Part shown: positions 39,752 through 51,729 of the stretch, piece after piece
How positions within the stretch are numbered: position 1 is the stretch's first letter
Layout of the letters: every line of letters begins with the position of its first letter
NCBI RefSeq assembly: GCF_000708205.1
Contig: NW_014575553.1
Coordinates: 65,876-129,875 of the forward strand
DNA from: Mixia osmundae IAM 14324
Taxonomy: Eukaryota > Basidiomycota > Mixiomycetes > Mixiales > Mixiaceae
Length of the DNA stretch: 64,000 bases
Direction of reading: 5' to 3'
Translations under genes and position numbers: made by a program
Notes under the pieces: generated by a model
Told to the model about the DNA's origin: nothing
Database searches by the model: none
Seen by the model: only the letters and a program-made list of their open reading frames with translations

Positions 39752-41119
39752 ATGACCAGCGACGAAGGGCAGGATCAGCCCACGCCTCTCAGCGAGCGTC
39801 GGGTCTTCCTCAAGCGCCGTGACTCGACGACGGGCGACGAGACTGAGGACATTGACGATCGTCCCCATGGAGCCGCACTCGCTCCCTTCCAGCTGTCTCA
39901 CGACCCGAGCGTGCGCTGGTTCTACTCACCCGCCTCGCTCACCAGCTGGGGTCTCGCCGCTGCCTTTGCCGCCCTCGTCGCCTACAACTCTGAGAATCTC
40001 TCCTTTCCGGACAGGCTCAAACGTCACCTGGGTCTGCTGGCGGCAGCAGCGGCCTTTCTACTCTTCGTCGTCGTCAATTGCCGCGATGGTCCCTTTGCAC
40101 GCCCCCACCCGGCTCTCTGGCGTCTCGTGCTAGGCTGCAATCTCATCTATGCTCTCGTGCTGTGCTACGCCTGTTTTCAGGACAAGGAGCACGCAAGAGA
40201 CTTGCTGCGAACGTTTGATAGCTCGATAGGCGCGCCTCTGCCCGAGAAGTCATACGCAGAGAACTGTGCTTTCACGCCAAGTAACGTCTGGGCGAATATT
40301 GACATCTTCTGCCTCGCACACACGCTCGGTTGGTTCCTCAAGAGCATGATCCTGCGCGATTTCTGGCTCTGCACGATCCTGTCAGTCGTCTTTGAGTTCT
40401 GCGAGCTCAGCCTGGAACATCAGCTCGAGAACTTCAAGGAGTGTTGGTGGGACCATCTCATCCTCGATGTCCTCGTCTGCAACCTCGTTGGTACCTACAT
40501 CGGCATGAAGACGTGCGCCTACCTCAAAGTCACCCCCTTCTCCTGGCGTGGCCTCAGTACGCGATCGAGGGGGATCAAGTCCCGACTGAAGGTCTTTACG
40601 CCGTATGACTGGACGAGCTTCGAGTGGGCCTCGACCAAGCGATTCCGAAACTACCTTTCCACCGTGCTGCTGCTCGCCTTCTTTCTCGTAGCCGAGGTGC
40701 TCACTCCACTCTGCTCCAAGTCATCGCTTTCACTGATGCGTTTGATACAGCTCAATGTCTTCTATCTGAAGTTTCTCATCAGATTGGCGCCAGAGCACCC
40801 CCTCGTTATCATCCGGCTCGGGCTCTTTGCACTGGCAGCCTTCCCGGCAGCTCGCGAGTTCTATGAATACACAACACACGGCAAGAAGGTCAAGAGGATG
40901 GGCTCTCACGCTTGGCTTCTGCTCGCCACCGTCATACTCGAAGGACTCTGCATCATCAAATGGTCCACGGGCGAGTTTCCGGAACCTGCGCCTTTGCATG
41001 TCAAGCTCTTCTGGACCTTTGTTGGAGTCTCGCTTGTCGTCTACCCTATTCGCAAATTCGGCTTCAGACGACCGTCATCTCCCAAAGCAATACGAGCGTC
41101 GCCTAAGAAACAACAGTGA
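39752..41119 (+). CDS. Base-exchange phosphatidylserine synthase (PTDSS type)
   Basis: Single exon, 455 aa, about eight membrane segments. The diagnostic block is intact: ENCAFTPSNVWANIDIFCLA, HTLGWFLKSMILRDFWLC, VVFEFCELSLEHQLENFKEC and WWDHLILDVLVCNLVGTYIG, followed by KVTPFSWRG. These are signatures of animal PSS1/PSS2, which swap the head group of phosphatidylcholine or -ethanolamine for serine at the ER; they are unrelated to the CDP-alcohol enzyme Cho1 that makes PS in yeast. N-terminal 55 residues are hydrophilic, the C-terminus is basic (KKQQ). Its last 17 bases overlap the end of the opposing gene. Confidence 0.9.
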   Translation: MTSDEGQDQPTPLSERRVFLKRRDSTTGDETEDIDDRPHGAALAPFQLSHDPSVRWFYSPASLTSWGLAAAFAALVAYNSENLSFPDRLKRHLGLLAAAAAFLLFVVVNCRDGPFARPHPALWRLVLGCNLIYALVLCYACFQDKEHARDLLRTFDSSIGAPLPEKSYAENCAFTPSNVWANIDIFCLAHTLGWFLKSMILRDFWLCTILSVVFEFCELSLEHQLENFKECWWDHLILDVLVCNLVGTYIGMKTCAYLKVTPFSWRGLSTRSRGIKSRLKVFTPYDWTSFEWASTKRFRNYLSTVLLLAFFLVAEVLTPLCSKSSLSLMRLIQLNVFYLKFLIRLAPEHPLVIIRLGLFALAAFPAAREFYEYTTHGKKVKRMGSHAWLLLATVILEGLCIIKWSTGEFPEPAPLHVKLFWTFVGVSLVVYPIRKFGFRRPSSPKAIRASPKKQQ

Positions 41120-42248
41120 TCCAAGGCCGAGGCTGGGCACTGCGCCTGGCTACTTCGCGCTCGTATGCTGACGCTTCGACGAGCATACCCCGAAGGACGA
41201 GCTCATCCAAACGAGGCCAGGCAAGCCACGAGCTATAAGCGAGCTCGGGCTCAAGCCAGGACGAATGACTCAAGTTGAGTGTCTCTAGCGCTGGCGTCGA
41301 TGCTGCCAGTTTCTTGAGCAATAAATGAGTGTCAATATGGTCAGATTTCCGGAGGGCTCCCATCGATAGTGCTCTCAGAGGCAGACGAGCGAGGACATTG
41401 ATCAGACTAGCGTTGAGAGTGATGTATTCCATGCCCGCCAAGCCTACTCTTCGCAGAGAGGGTAATGCAAGCGAGCCCTGATCGTCGAAGAGCAAGTTCT
41501 TTAGGACGCTCAGATGGATCCGACTGAAGGAAACATCAAGCTCGACGAGCTCGCAGGTCCACTGTGTCCTTCGACTCGGGACTTCGCTCGGTAGGATGTG
41601 ATGGAAGAGCGACAGGAAGCCGTCAGGCCTGAGGGGTGCCCACAGGACGGCTGCCTTCATGATCTCGTGCCTGACATGGGCAGGGAGATCGCCTAGATCG
41701 GCGCAGTCCAGGCAGTACGCAACCTGCCTAGCACAGTGCTCAACGAGCGTGCTCTCGCTCTGCTCAAGATTGCCCGAGACCAGTCGTCGCTCCTTGTACG
41801 ACGGCGAGGCCCTCGTCAGGGCTATATCGGACAGCTGAGGAGGAGCAGACAGCGTTTCGACCACAGGCGCAGGCTTCTCGATCCAAGATGGCGGAGGAGC
41901 TGGCCCTGCAAAGTACGGCAAGCCTCTCGTTGCTTGCATGGCTTCCCTCGCCAATTGCGTGCGTGCCTCGTAGGCCGCATAGATTGCGCCGGGTGAGCAT
42001 TGGCTTTGCCTTTGCGTGGCGAGCGGTGTACCCCGTTGATTCCTCACCTGCGCTCTTGTACGGTGAGCGAGAGTCTGTCATGTCCGAGCTCAGTGACGCA
42101 CCCGCCGCGCATCTTCGGCTCTCTGGACCGACAAGCGCTCATTGACACTTAGCGTGTGGCGAGGCGTGCTGAGATCGGACGGTCGACCTGCAGAGAAGCC
42201 AGGAACATAGCGCGGGCTACCACCGGCTGGTGCTGATGTGTTGGGCAT
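41103..42248 (-). CDS. Leucine-rich-repeat-like protein, unknown
   Basis: Model: complement(join(41103..42047,42102..42248)), 363 aa, one 54-base intron (GTGCGT...GCAG). The N-terminal third is Pro/Ser-rich and probably disordered (MPNTSAPAGGSPRYVPGFS). From about residue 165 it becomes helical and then shows irregular leucine-rich units: CELVELDVSFSRIHLSVLKN, LPSLRRVGLAGMEYITLNAS, LPLRALSMG, TPALETLNLSHSSW, WPRLDELVLRGM. This resembles the LRR half of F-box/LRR proteins, but I see no F-box. Function unknown. The start could be further upstream (42326), overlapping the coronin promoter. Ends inside the PS synthase coding sequence. Confidence 0.6.
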
Positions 42249-42364
42249 GGCATGCTGCTCTTCTAGCCGAGTCTGAGTGGGCTGCAAGACGACATGGACA
42301 CGGCTGGCGACTCTGCTTCCTCCCAAGGAGCGCGCCGTAGCGTACCCTCCTGGCCAATCAGTCG

Positions 42365-45300
42365 ATGCGCTTTGCAGCCGTCTCCCCTTTCAAGAACGCA
42401 GTTGCCACGCCCGCAAAGAAGGATGCATGGTATAGTGAGCTACCGGCCTCGGCTCAGGCGGGTGAAGTGGAGTCCATCGTCGCTTCACGGCATTATGTCA
42501 TCGCTCGAGGCAGTTCGCCGAGAACGCTGATCGCGCTTGGCTATGAGGCCGAAGCAGCTCGCAAGTATGGTCATGCTGCACCCACGCTACATCTTTCTCA
42601 TGACGCCGTAGCGTTAGCTTGCTCACTGTTCGACAACACGCTCGCGGTCAGTTCACCAAACGGATCAGTATCGCTCTTGCAATTGCCAGACCGAATCACG
42701 GAGCCCTTTGCTCCCACAAAGACTACATCATTGGAACAGCAGAGTACATCAGCGACTTGCTTGGCTTTTCATCCGCATTCGCGTGGTCTCCTACTAGCCG
42801 TACACGGCGACAGGATTGTCATCTACGATACCGATGCACTAAGGGCAAGCTTGAGCTGGGACGCGCAATCGAAAGGTGTCTGGTCGGCAGTATGGTCATC
42901 AGACGGTCGTACTGTAGCTATATTAGGCAAGGACGGCCAGCTCAAGATCTGGGATCCTCGAGCTTCTATTACTACCGAATTGCATAGTCTGAAAGGCCAC
43001 GAGGATCTCGTCAAGCCTTGTCGTCTGATCGCCTTGTCTGGCAAACGCTTCCTCACGACTGGCTTCTCCAAACTCAGAGAAAGACAGATCTCAATCTATG
43101 ATCTGAACCTCTCGATCGAGAAGCCAAGCTCAACGAAATCAGTCGATTCCGGCACGGGCGCTCTCTGCCCGTACGTAGACGCGAGTCGCAACATTGTCTA
43201 CTTGCTCGGCAAAGGCGATATGACGTTGAGACAGATAGAAATACTGCCCAATTCTACGCTCAGCGAAGGCCTGTCTGCAAGTCTGCCCGCGGTTTTTGCC
43301 TCTGCTTGTCTGGTGCCGCCCTCTGCAAGCACGTTGGCCTTGATGAAGGCAGAGATCAGCAGACTGCTTCTGCTCTCGACAGATCACGTCATCATACCCA
43401 TCAGCATGACCGTACCTAGACGGCTCTATGTTGACTTCCATGCCGATCTATACCCCGCGATAGCTAGCCAAGAGTCTGCCCAGGATGCATCAGACTGGCT
43501 ATCAGGAAAGGATGCGCAGGTCGCGCAAGTCTCCTTGCATTCATCTTCACAATCTCCAGCGCCCACGTCAGCAAAAGCGCAAGACACGAAACATGCGTCT
43601 GCACCAACGTTCACATCAGTGTCAAGCCTGACGAAAGCCTCGGCTACTCCAGGCATGGCCCCCGCAGCCGTACTGGCAAGTGCGACACCTGCTGCTGGCG
43701 AGAGCATTGCAAGGTCTTCGCCGTCACCGGCGTCACGAAGTGCCGGTATTGCCAATGCAGCGACCGTCCGTGAGACTGCGCCCGCACAGCAAATGCCCAA
43801 GCCATTTACGAACCCCAAATCAGCTCAACGCTGGTCGAGGGCGTATTTATCTGGCAAGGCTCCTCTGCTGGCCGCATACGAAGGCCTTGCCGGCGTGCAC
43901 TTGACTACAAGCCCAGAGGTGCCATTGCTGCAGGTGCGTCATCTGAACACGTCTGGCACGCGCACTGAGCAGCCATAACAGAGCAATCGTGACTTCTTCG
44001 CGTTCCCTCTGCCCGGCGTAGGCGGCAAGCTGGCGGTGCACGCTCTGAGCCGGACAGGTCGCCTTCCGACACACATCCCGGCGATCGTCGCTGGCTCGAC
44101 TGTACAAGGCTTTTCGTTTGACCCTTTCGACGCTCATCGCGTTTTCGTTGCTTGTGAGGACGGCAAGGTCCACAGCTATCACATTCCAGACGAGCACAAC
44201 GAGGCAGACATCACAATAGCCGAATTTGCTCTGGAAGACGGCATGGATAAGATCGTCGGCTTGCATCCCAACCCAGTCGCTTCTCACGTACTGCTGACAG
44301 TCTCCGAGGACCGTGGCGCCTACAATGCTCGAGTATGGGACCTTGCAACTCGCTCAGTTTCCATCAGTATCCCCTTGCGTGGGCCTGTCCATTCAACAGT
44401 CTGGAATTCAAGCGGGAGCAAGATAGCGCTGGCGTTCAAGGACAAGACGCTGCAGGTGCTCGACCCGCGTCAGCCAGACCACAAGGCAGTCGGGCCATCG
44501 CACGACAGTGTACGGAGCACGCGGATGGTCTTCCTCGATGACGATACACTCGCCACAGCTGGCTTTTCGCGCTCGGCGAGTCGCGAGATCTCTGTCCACC
44601 GCATACTTGATCATGAGATCAAGACTGTTGCGCGTCTGTCACTTGAAGTCTCGCCCGCACCCTTGTTCCTCCATTGCGATCGAGACAGCTCTATTCTGTT
44701 CGCATACGCAAAAGGCGAGCAAACATTGCTCGCATTCGACGTAGATCTGTCAAAGCCGAGCATCACCCGCTTATCACCTTTCCCAAGCAGCTCACCAACC
44801 CTGGGCATCGCTTTCTTACCAAAAGTTTCGGTCGATGTCAGAAGGGCTGAAATTGCCATTGCTTTGCGTCTGACAAGCAAGACTGTCGAGCGTGTCACTT
44901 TCACCGTTCCACGCGCACGGGTAAGCTGCCAGATCCACAGTCAGGATCTCTACTGATCGGCTCATAGCTCGAGTACTTCCAAGATGACATCTACATCCCT
45001 ACAGTCGATACACACTCACCTGCATGCACGTCCGCACAATGGCTTGCCGGCGAAGCACCAGAGCTGCCGCGCTTCGACTTGAGGCCTGTCGACATGACAG
45101 ACTTATCCAATGCGCCGCCTACGCAAGCACAAATTTCAACGAGGAACAAGATCGCGCAGGGTCCAACGCTAACCGACTCGCAGAAATCAGAACAGCAACT
45201 TGAGCGTATATTCAAGATGGCGAAAGATGACGAGGGAAGCGAGGATGAGGCACCGGCGAACAAGTTGAAGGATAACACGCCGGATGATGATGATTGGTGA
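42365..45300 (+). CDS. Tandem coronin, coronin-7/POD-1 type
   Basis: Model: join(42365..43933,43982..44920,44968..45300), 946 aa. Two complete coronin beta-propellers: the first begins MRFAAVSPFKNAVATPAKKD then WYSELPAS and includes GVWSAVWSSDGRTVAILGKD, LKIWDPR, GHEDLVKPCRL, FLTTGFSKLRERQISIYDL; the second begins after splicing with DFFAFPLPGVGGKLAVHAL and includes GPVHSTVWNSSGSKIALAFK, LQVLDPR, FLDDDTLATAGFSR, SREISVHR. Each KLR/S-x-x-REISVHD-like motif is the coronin signature. A Ser/Ala-rich linker of about 110 residues separates them, and the tail ends in an acidic stretch plus Trp (PDDDDW), like the acidic end that binds Arp2/3. Coronin-7 proteins act on actin at Golgi and endosomes. 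Divergent from the LRR-like gene (116 bases). Confidence 0.88.
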
Positions 45301-45469
45301 AGTCGAAGCTGTGGATGCATGCAAGTTGACAATGTTGACATGTGACATGTGACTGGTGTGACCGGACGCGTCGCGAAGACTACCGCCAAGCACAAATAGC
45401 CGTACTTCAAGCTTCAAGAGCTGCTATGAGGTCGCAACTGCCCCAAAGTAGGCGGTAGCTCTGCACATC

Positions 45470-48400
45470 ATGGAAGGAGAGGCTGTGCGAGTGCGTGGGC
45501 CAAGGACGAGCGAGAGCTTCCGTCCCGACGTGAGCTTAACGATCCCGTCGCTTGACGAGTTGCCTCGACTGCCGGCTTCGCCTTCGCTCGCTTCGATGAT
45601 TGCAGCATCTGCGCTGGCCAGTCCTACGCTCTCTCAGCACTTCTCACCCGGCGGACTATCATCTTCATTGTCACGCAGCACGGACGAGACCACGCTTGAG
45701 ACGAGCGCCGAATGCCCTGCATACGTCAAGGCGGCGACGACGACAGAAGTCATCGATGTACCAATCGTGCAGTGCCATGATCGCATGACATCGACAGCAT
45801 CACCCATCTACGATGAGGCAGCGTTGCAGGTTGTCAGTGTGGACGAGGCGCCCCTAGCGTCCAGTATGCCCGAGCCGGTCTTTCGTACAGACAGGAGCTT
45901 GTCAGCGCCTGCAGCCGCGGGTGTATCATCGGAAGGTACGCAATACGTCGGTGATTAGTAAGTGAGCTGATGTCTGCCCGAGCAGGTCGCGTTAACAGCG
46001 TTAACAGTGAAGTCTTGCCGGTCGCAATGCCCATAAAGCATGCCCTCGTCAGTCCGATTCGACCATACTTTGTTGATCCGTTCACCACGCAGGTTCTGAG
46101 CATGAAGGACTGCGATGTCTCAGCAGTAGCGATCTCACCCATGGATACGCGCGGTCATACTCTGCTTGAAGCCTCACACGCAATGACGACCTCGGCAGTA
46201 GCCGTGAATGCACAATTCAGCGCGCAGACCGAAGATTCTTTACCGCGCAACCTTGACGATGCATCTACATCGCCGCCCGAACCACCGCCGAAAGACTTAC
46301 AAGTCGAGGGCGATGCCCTCGAGCTGAATCATCTGGACATGTCTGAGGCTGAGCGCTTCAAAGTTGAGACGCTCGCGCAGGAAAAGCCTCGGCCACGGCA
46401 TTCAACACCTGCACATATCCCTGCCTCGACGGAGAGTGGCGAAAATGCGCCTGCGTTTCCTCGCATCTCGCACGAGCAGTCCGATCAGCGTTCGTACGCT
46501 GCTTCCGTCGTCGATGACGATCCTGACTATAATCCTCTATACATCGTCATGTCAACATCTCAGTCTGCACATATCCGAGCAGCTTGGCAAGCTGCTAAAC
46601 TTATTCTCGTTCCCTCAAGATCGTTCTTACCGCTCGGTCTAATCGCACGGATCGATCCAGCGTATGTCGGCGAGCCGGGTGCGCCTGAAGACTGGGAACG
46701 GTGGGTCGCAATGCATGCCTTCTGTCCACAAGCGATAGCGCCGGACCATTACATCAACGCTGTGCCGGATCAACAATCTGTCAAGGCGGTTCTCGAGACC
46801 CGGGATGGCTCTACGGTTATCAACTTGCAGCATGATGATCATCTGACGGGATGCAGTCCCCTTGCGCCGTCTTTCACTGCCAGTGTGCATAGCGACAATG
46901 ACGGCCCGACAGGCCCTTCTGAAACTGCTGCAGAGCTAGATGGCAGTCCACCAGAGCCTAAGCTTCGCAAGTCGCGAAGCTACGCAAAACTGATTGCAGA
47001 CTCGTTACGGCCGCCCGTTTCGCGCATTTTGCCCCGCTCAAGTTCCCTGCAGATTGGCGACATCAGCTTGCCACACGAGACCCAGGCCGTGCCGAGCCGA
47101 CAGATTCATGTTATCGCCGAGGGCATGGTGTACAGACGATCACGGCTCAATTCGACAGCGTCGCTCATGGGCTCGTTGCTATCTGTCGCCGAGGAGGAGA
47201 ATGTAGAGACTCAAAGGAAGGACAAATCGAAGCTCCGAGCGCCGAAATGGCTAAAGAAGGTATCTGCTCGCAAGGACGACAAGAGACTCTCGACAGGCTC
47301 GTTGCTGTCAACTGCCGTCCAGCAAAGATCTGGTCTAGAGCGAGTCCGCGTCTGCTGCGTCACTGGACCAGTCGTCGAGTGGTGGGGCACTCCAGATGAG
47401 ATGCAGGCCGATTCAGAACCTCATTGGGGTCAAGCGATCTCAGAAGACGCGCCACGATCGTCGACGGAGCCAACCTCGTATGGCCAAAGTCGCAGAGCAA
47501 GCAGCATTCTATCCGCAACCTCTGGCTTTCCCTTCGCCTCAGACAATCTAGCGCTTCAATGCGTGCCCGTCACGCGCGACGTGCTCATCGATCTGCAATT
47601 CCTCTTGCTACCGCCAGCTCAGATTGGCTCGCTCGAGTCGCATTTTCATGAAGCAATTGCATCAATTGATCGGCTCGTCTATTCGGTAATCGTTGATCGA
47701 AGCCCCAGTTATCGCTCGACGGCTCAACCGCCATCAGCCCTGTTGATCCGAGAGCAAGTTATTGGTAAAGCCTGGTCCACTTTATGCTTTGCTTTGCAGC
47801 AAGATCTCAGCGGTATCGGTCCAGCTGTTCTGGCCGTCGAGGGCCCTCGCCTACTGCAGATCGTCGAGAAGTGAGCGGCAATCGACTCTTCCAGATTGAA
47901 GCTGACGCGGGACCTAGCGTGACGTTCGCTTTCCTCAATTCCAAAGCATATACGTCTTCAGTGCTGATACAGCATCGCAACGATAACAGCTCGGCGTATC
48001 GCATTATGTCGGCGTACCGTGACCAAGGGCTGCAGCCGACCGACTTTGGCGCAACGGCCGCGGCAAACGCAGTCGATTTAGATAAGCCAGTGTTTACACT
48101 GCGAGGTTTGCAGCGCAAGGAATCAACCTTCGACCCAATGAGCACTGCTGCGTTCAGCTCAGAGGCTCTGTCGATGTTCAAGTCACTTATCGCTGCTTCA
48201 CGAGGTAACCGGCTGGGCGCGATTTTGGCTGCACGTACGCCTCTGGACTGCATCAGTATCATCTCAAGGGTGGTCTCGGAAACTTTCGCTGCGTATCAGA
48301 CAACACACGATGGCGATATGCCTGAGACCGATCAGGTCATCGCAATGCTTTGCGTCGTCATCTGTCGCGCTGGGCTCCGGGAGCTCGTGTCTCTGGTCTT

Positions 48401-49767
48401 CTACGCGCGCACCTATGGAATCACTTCCGATCTAGATCCTCAGCTCGAGTCAGTACTACTCACGCTGACATGTAGCTCGTCTGACGTACCCCGTTCTCAG
48501 ATGGGCCCTGGCTACTTTCAGGACCGCGCTGTCTTACGTGCGACTAGATCCCTTTGCCTCGCAAGCTGCGAGGGAACCTGCTCAGCACAGAATTACGCCC
48601 GCCGATCAGCTGTCTCAAAGAGACCTTAGCCGGTCACAAGTGGCGCATCGAAGCTCGGCTACAATTGCAGATAGCATTCGTCTTTCACTCGACGATGACG
48701 ATGCTTCACTCTCACGCCCTTCGGGCTCATTCAGTCGTCATTCGTCGCACGACTCAAGTCCCTTCTCGGAGATGCCTCCTCCGGACAGATTGCCACTACG
48801 GGCTCGATCGTCCTATGGCGTAGACGGCGCGGCTCGCGAACGCTTGTCTGACCTCACAATGGCGATCAGGCCAAGATTGCAGCTCGACACGCGAGCGAAT
48901 AAATTGCAAAAGCGCGATCGTCCGCACCCGATGAGTGCATCGAGTCAGGAGCTACTGGGGCAGCAAGCTCGCAGCGTGGCACTGAATCGATGGATGACAA
49001 CGAACACGCTTGATTCGTCAGCTTCTCCCCCGAAACATGTTGCTCGTGCTAGCTTTGACTCGTGGCGCAACATGATGTCGCAAGGCACGTCCTCGGACAA
49101 TAGCCACTCGTTCAGGTCTACCTCGCCATTCCCGCGTCGATCGGACCTTGGCGAGGGCAGTCAAGAGTCAAATCAACAGCCTTCCACTTGGTGGGATTGG
49201 GGTCGCGCGAGACTCAACAGTGTCACGTCGCTCAATCTCGTATCAAATTCGCCGGATACTGGTGAGCTAATCTCGGGCAGATCACGCACAAATTCCGAGG
49301 CGGCCAGTCTGTTGACCTCCTTGCCGGCTTTGGCCGAGCCTCAGCCTTCCAATCTGCACGTATATGCAGATGCCCGCACACAGCGGCCACGGCCACGCTC
49401 CCTGATCTCACTCAAGTCGGCCTCATCTTTCGAAACCGACCAATCGAATAACACGGATAAGCTGTGCGTGCCCAGCAATTCCTCCGGTCGGCCTTTGCAT
49501 GCGCGAAGAGCAACACGTACAGACAGCATACGTCGTGAAGTGCTTGCGCCTCGCTTGGATCTATCGAGCGCGGTCTCTCAGATCCCAAAAAGTAGTCCGA
49601 CTACCAATGGCGATAGTCGATTGCGAATGTATCGAAGTCAGTCACTATGGGCGCCACCCTCTCCAATTTGCGAGGTGACCTCGCCTGTCGTGTCTGTTTC
49701 GACTCAGTCTGCCAATTCTGCGCATCATCCGCCTGACATATCAGCACTATCGCTCGGTAAAAGTTGA
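45470..49767 (+). CDS. Large VPS9-domain-like protein (putative Rab5 GEF)
   Basis: Exons 45470..45935, 45986..47818, 47860 to about 48470, and about 48500 to 49767; the third junction could not be resolved. About 1370 aa. Long Ser-rich disordered regions surround an ordered core from about residue 690: VLIDLQFLLLPPAQIGSLES, IASIDRLVYSVIVDRS, IGKAWSTLCFALQQDLS, then NRLFQIEADAGPSVTFAFLN, and TPLDCISIISRVVSETFAAY, ETDQVIAMLCVVICRAGLRE, LVSLVFYARTYG. The last part resembles the end of VPS9 domains (D...P.L.YV...A, SNL.YI..F), so it may activate Rab5-type GTPases in endocytosis. The match is partial and the core could be another fold. It converges on NMD3 with 59 bases between stops. Confidence 0.5.
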
Positions 49768-49826
49768 TGTTGTTGTTCATAGTACTGCATTTTGCTGAAC
49801 TGCATACAACAAGCACGCAATGCGAT

Positions 49827-51535
49827 CTAGTTCTCGGGCGAGATCTCCTCGCCTGCATCGTCCTCTGTGAGCTGCAGGCCGTCCATATCGTCCAGAAGCT
49901 CGTCCATGTCGATGCGAGGAAAGTCGTCATCCGCTTCCGTATCTGCCACACTCTCGACGTCCATTGTATCGACCGCAGCCTGTGGCTTAGGCTTCTTGTA
50001 TAGATTGACACCTTGGCGCATCTCCTCGTCTTCTTCGATATCGCGCAGAAAGGCTTCGTAATCTGCTTCAGCCCGTGCCTGCTCTGCATGACCGGGCATA
50101 CGCCCTGCTTTGACAGCGCGCTCTCGTCCGAGTCCGATGCCATCCTCGCCGGCCTCCTTGGCCATCGATCGTAACCGCCACTTGCGGCCTTTGCTCTTCT
50201 TTGCGCGGTTGGGATAGGTCTTTCTGACGAGGATGACTTCAGGTATGCGGTCAGTCTTGAGGCTATCCCAGGCAGTGTTATTGAAGTTGGCCGAGTGGAG
50301 CTGGTAACCCATGACTGTATCGCCCGCCTTGAGCACTGCGCCCAGATGCGTTCTCGTGTGATAGATGGTGTCAGACTCCATTGTGCCTGATATCGGGGTC
50401 ACCTGTGCGTCTGCGAGCATGAATCTGCCTTTGCCGGCCACTTTTGGCGGATGTTGCGTTGGCTCGATATCGAGTACGACGAATTCGACAGCGCCCGATA
50501 AGGGCGCTAGAGGTGGGAAGGGTGCCCTGAAGTAGACAGGCGCGGTGATATCGGCTGTATGGAGTGTGACGGGATCGATGAGATGGATCGAATTGCCAAC
50601 GCGCGTACAGACGACGATCTGGCCAATGTTGGACAGCGATCGGGCTACTTTGAGGGGCAGACAGACGAGATCGTCCTTACATATCGGCAAGATCTCGACC
50701 GAAAAGGTCGTCTTGTAATTTGAAGTTGAATTCTGCGTGTCTTGCGAGATGAGCTGCTCGGACTGCTTCATCCTGTCTGTGTGTCAGTCCTGAACCTCGA
50801 ATAGACTAGAGGATGGGCTCACTTGACCGGCGCGACAGCTTGCAGGAACTCGACCATCTTGGCGGCAGCCTGTTTGCTAGCATAGAAGAAATCGAGGCCA
50901 TCTCTGACTTCTTTGACCGACACGGTATCCTTGTCGGCGCCGTGTTTAAGGATGAGCTGCTCGAGAAAAAGAAACGTCTTCTTGTGGTCGACTTTTTGTC
51001 TTGCCTGTACGACTGCCTTCCAGTGTTGCTTGGCTGCGAGCTGGGTACAGTCTGGACATTGGCCGTACTGGACGATGTACTCGACTTCAAAGATCTGTTG
51101 CAGCACGGTCGAGGCGAGGACTTCCTTCTGAACGGTGAGCTTGACGCGCAGTCGCTTCGAGTGAGACTCGGTCCATATGAAGCCAGCGTCGATGAGCCTG
51201 ACGGTCTTGAGTCCTCTGAGTTTTCTCAGGCAGATGGCAAGGAGCTCTCTTGATTCGAGCTCGGCGATGACCCAAGTCTGTGGCGGGGAGAGATAGCGTT
51301 CACAGTTACGGCAGTAGTTGATGTTGGCCTGCTTGGGGATGGCGTCTGTGATGTCGACGGTGTTGCGGAGGCAGTTCACGCAGAGACCAGAATTATTGGG
51401 CTCAATCGCCGTGCCACAGTCGGCGCCTGTAGAGCGTGATCAGCACGGTTAGCCATAGCCTCGAGTGTGACTGTGCGCACATAGCACATATGCTGCCTGC
51501 GTCGGCGGGGCGATGTACGCAGTCTCGAGCTCCAT
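49827..51535 (-). CDS. NMD3: 60S export adaptor NMD3
   Basis: Model: complement(join(49827..50772,50823..51426,51481..51535)), 534 aa. Splicing of exon 1 restores the first zinc motif (AYVLCADCGTAIEPN), followed by SGLCVNCLRNTVDITDAIPK, YCRNCERYLSPPQTWVIAEL, ESRELLAICLRKLRG, DAGFIWTESHSKRLRVKL, FEVEYIVQYGQCPDCTQLAA, VVQARQKVDHKKTFLFLEQL and GLDFFYASKQAA. The C-terminal half has the OB/SH3-like region (YKTTFSVEILPICKDDLVCL) and an acidic tail with leucines (RIDMDELLDDMDGLQL), like the Crm1 export signal of yeast Nmd3. NMD3 loads on nascent 60S subunits and recruits exportin for passage through the pore. Head-to-head with NUP98-96. Confidence 0.96.
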
Positions 51536-51729
51536 CGACGGCAAGCAATTTGGCAAATCTGCTGATGACAAATTTTGGTCGTGTCTAAGTCAATTCAAGC
51601 GTGCTCGGGGTCACTCGCGAGCAGCTGCACGCTGTAAGGCAGCTCGCCGCCTCTCTCTTCGCTTCTGCTGCCCAGTCTCCTCTTCGCTCGCTCGCTGCTG
51701 CTTCCGTCCGCGTTCGCTGGAGCGGCACA
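51536..51729. promoter_or_regulatory. Divergent promoter, NMD3 / NUP98-96
   Basis: 194 bases between start codons of an export adaptor and a nucleoporin. Its right half is pyrimidine-rich (CT-rich runs before the NUP ATG), common at fungal transcription starts. Confidence 0.45.

Noticed and set aside
48440-48520. GC donor GCTGAC joining the VPS9-like exons 3 and 4
   Set aside because: It would restore a sensible reading (LLTWALATFR) but the donor has no consensus and the intron would be only 39 bases; left unresolved and not counted among GC-AG introns.
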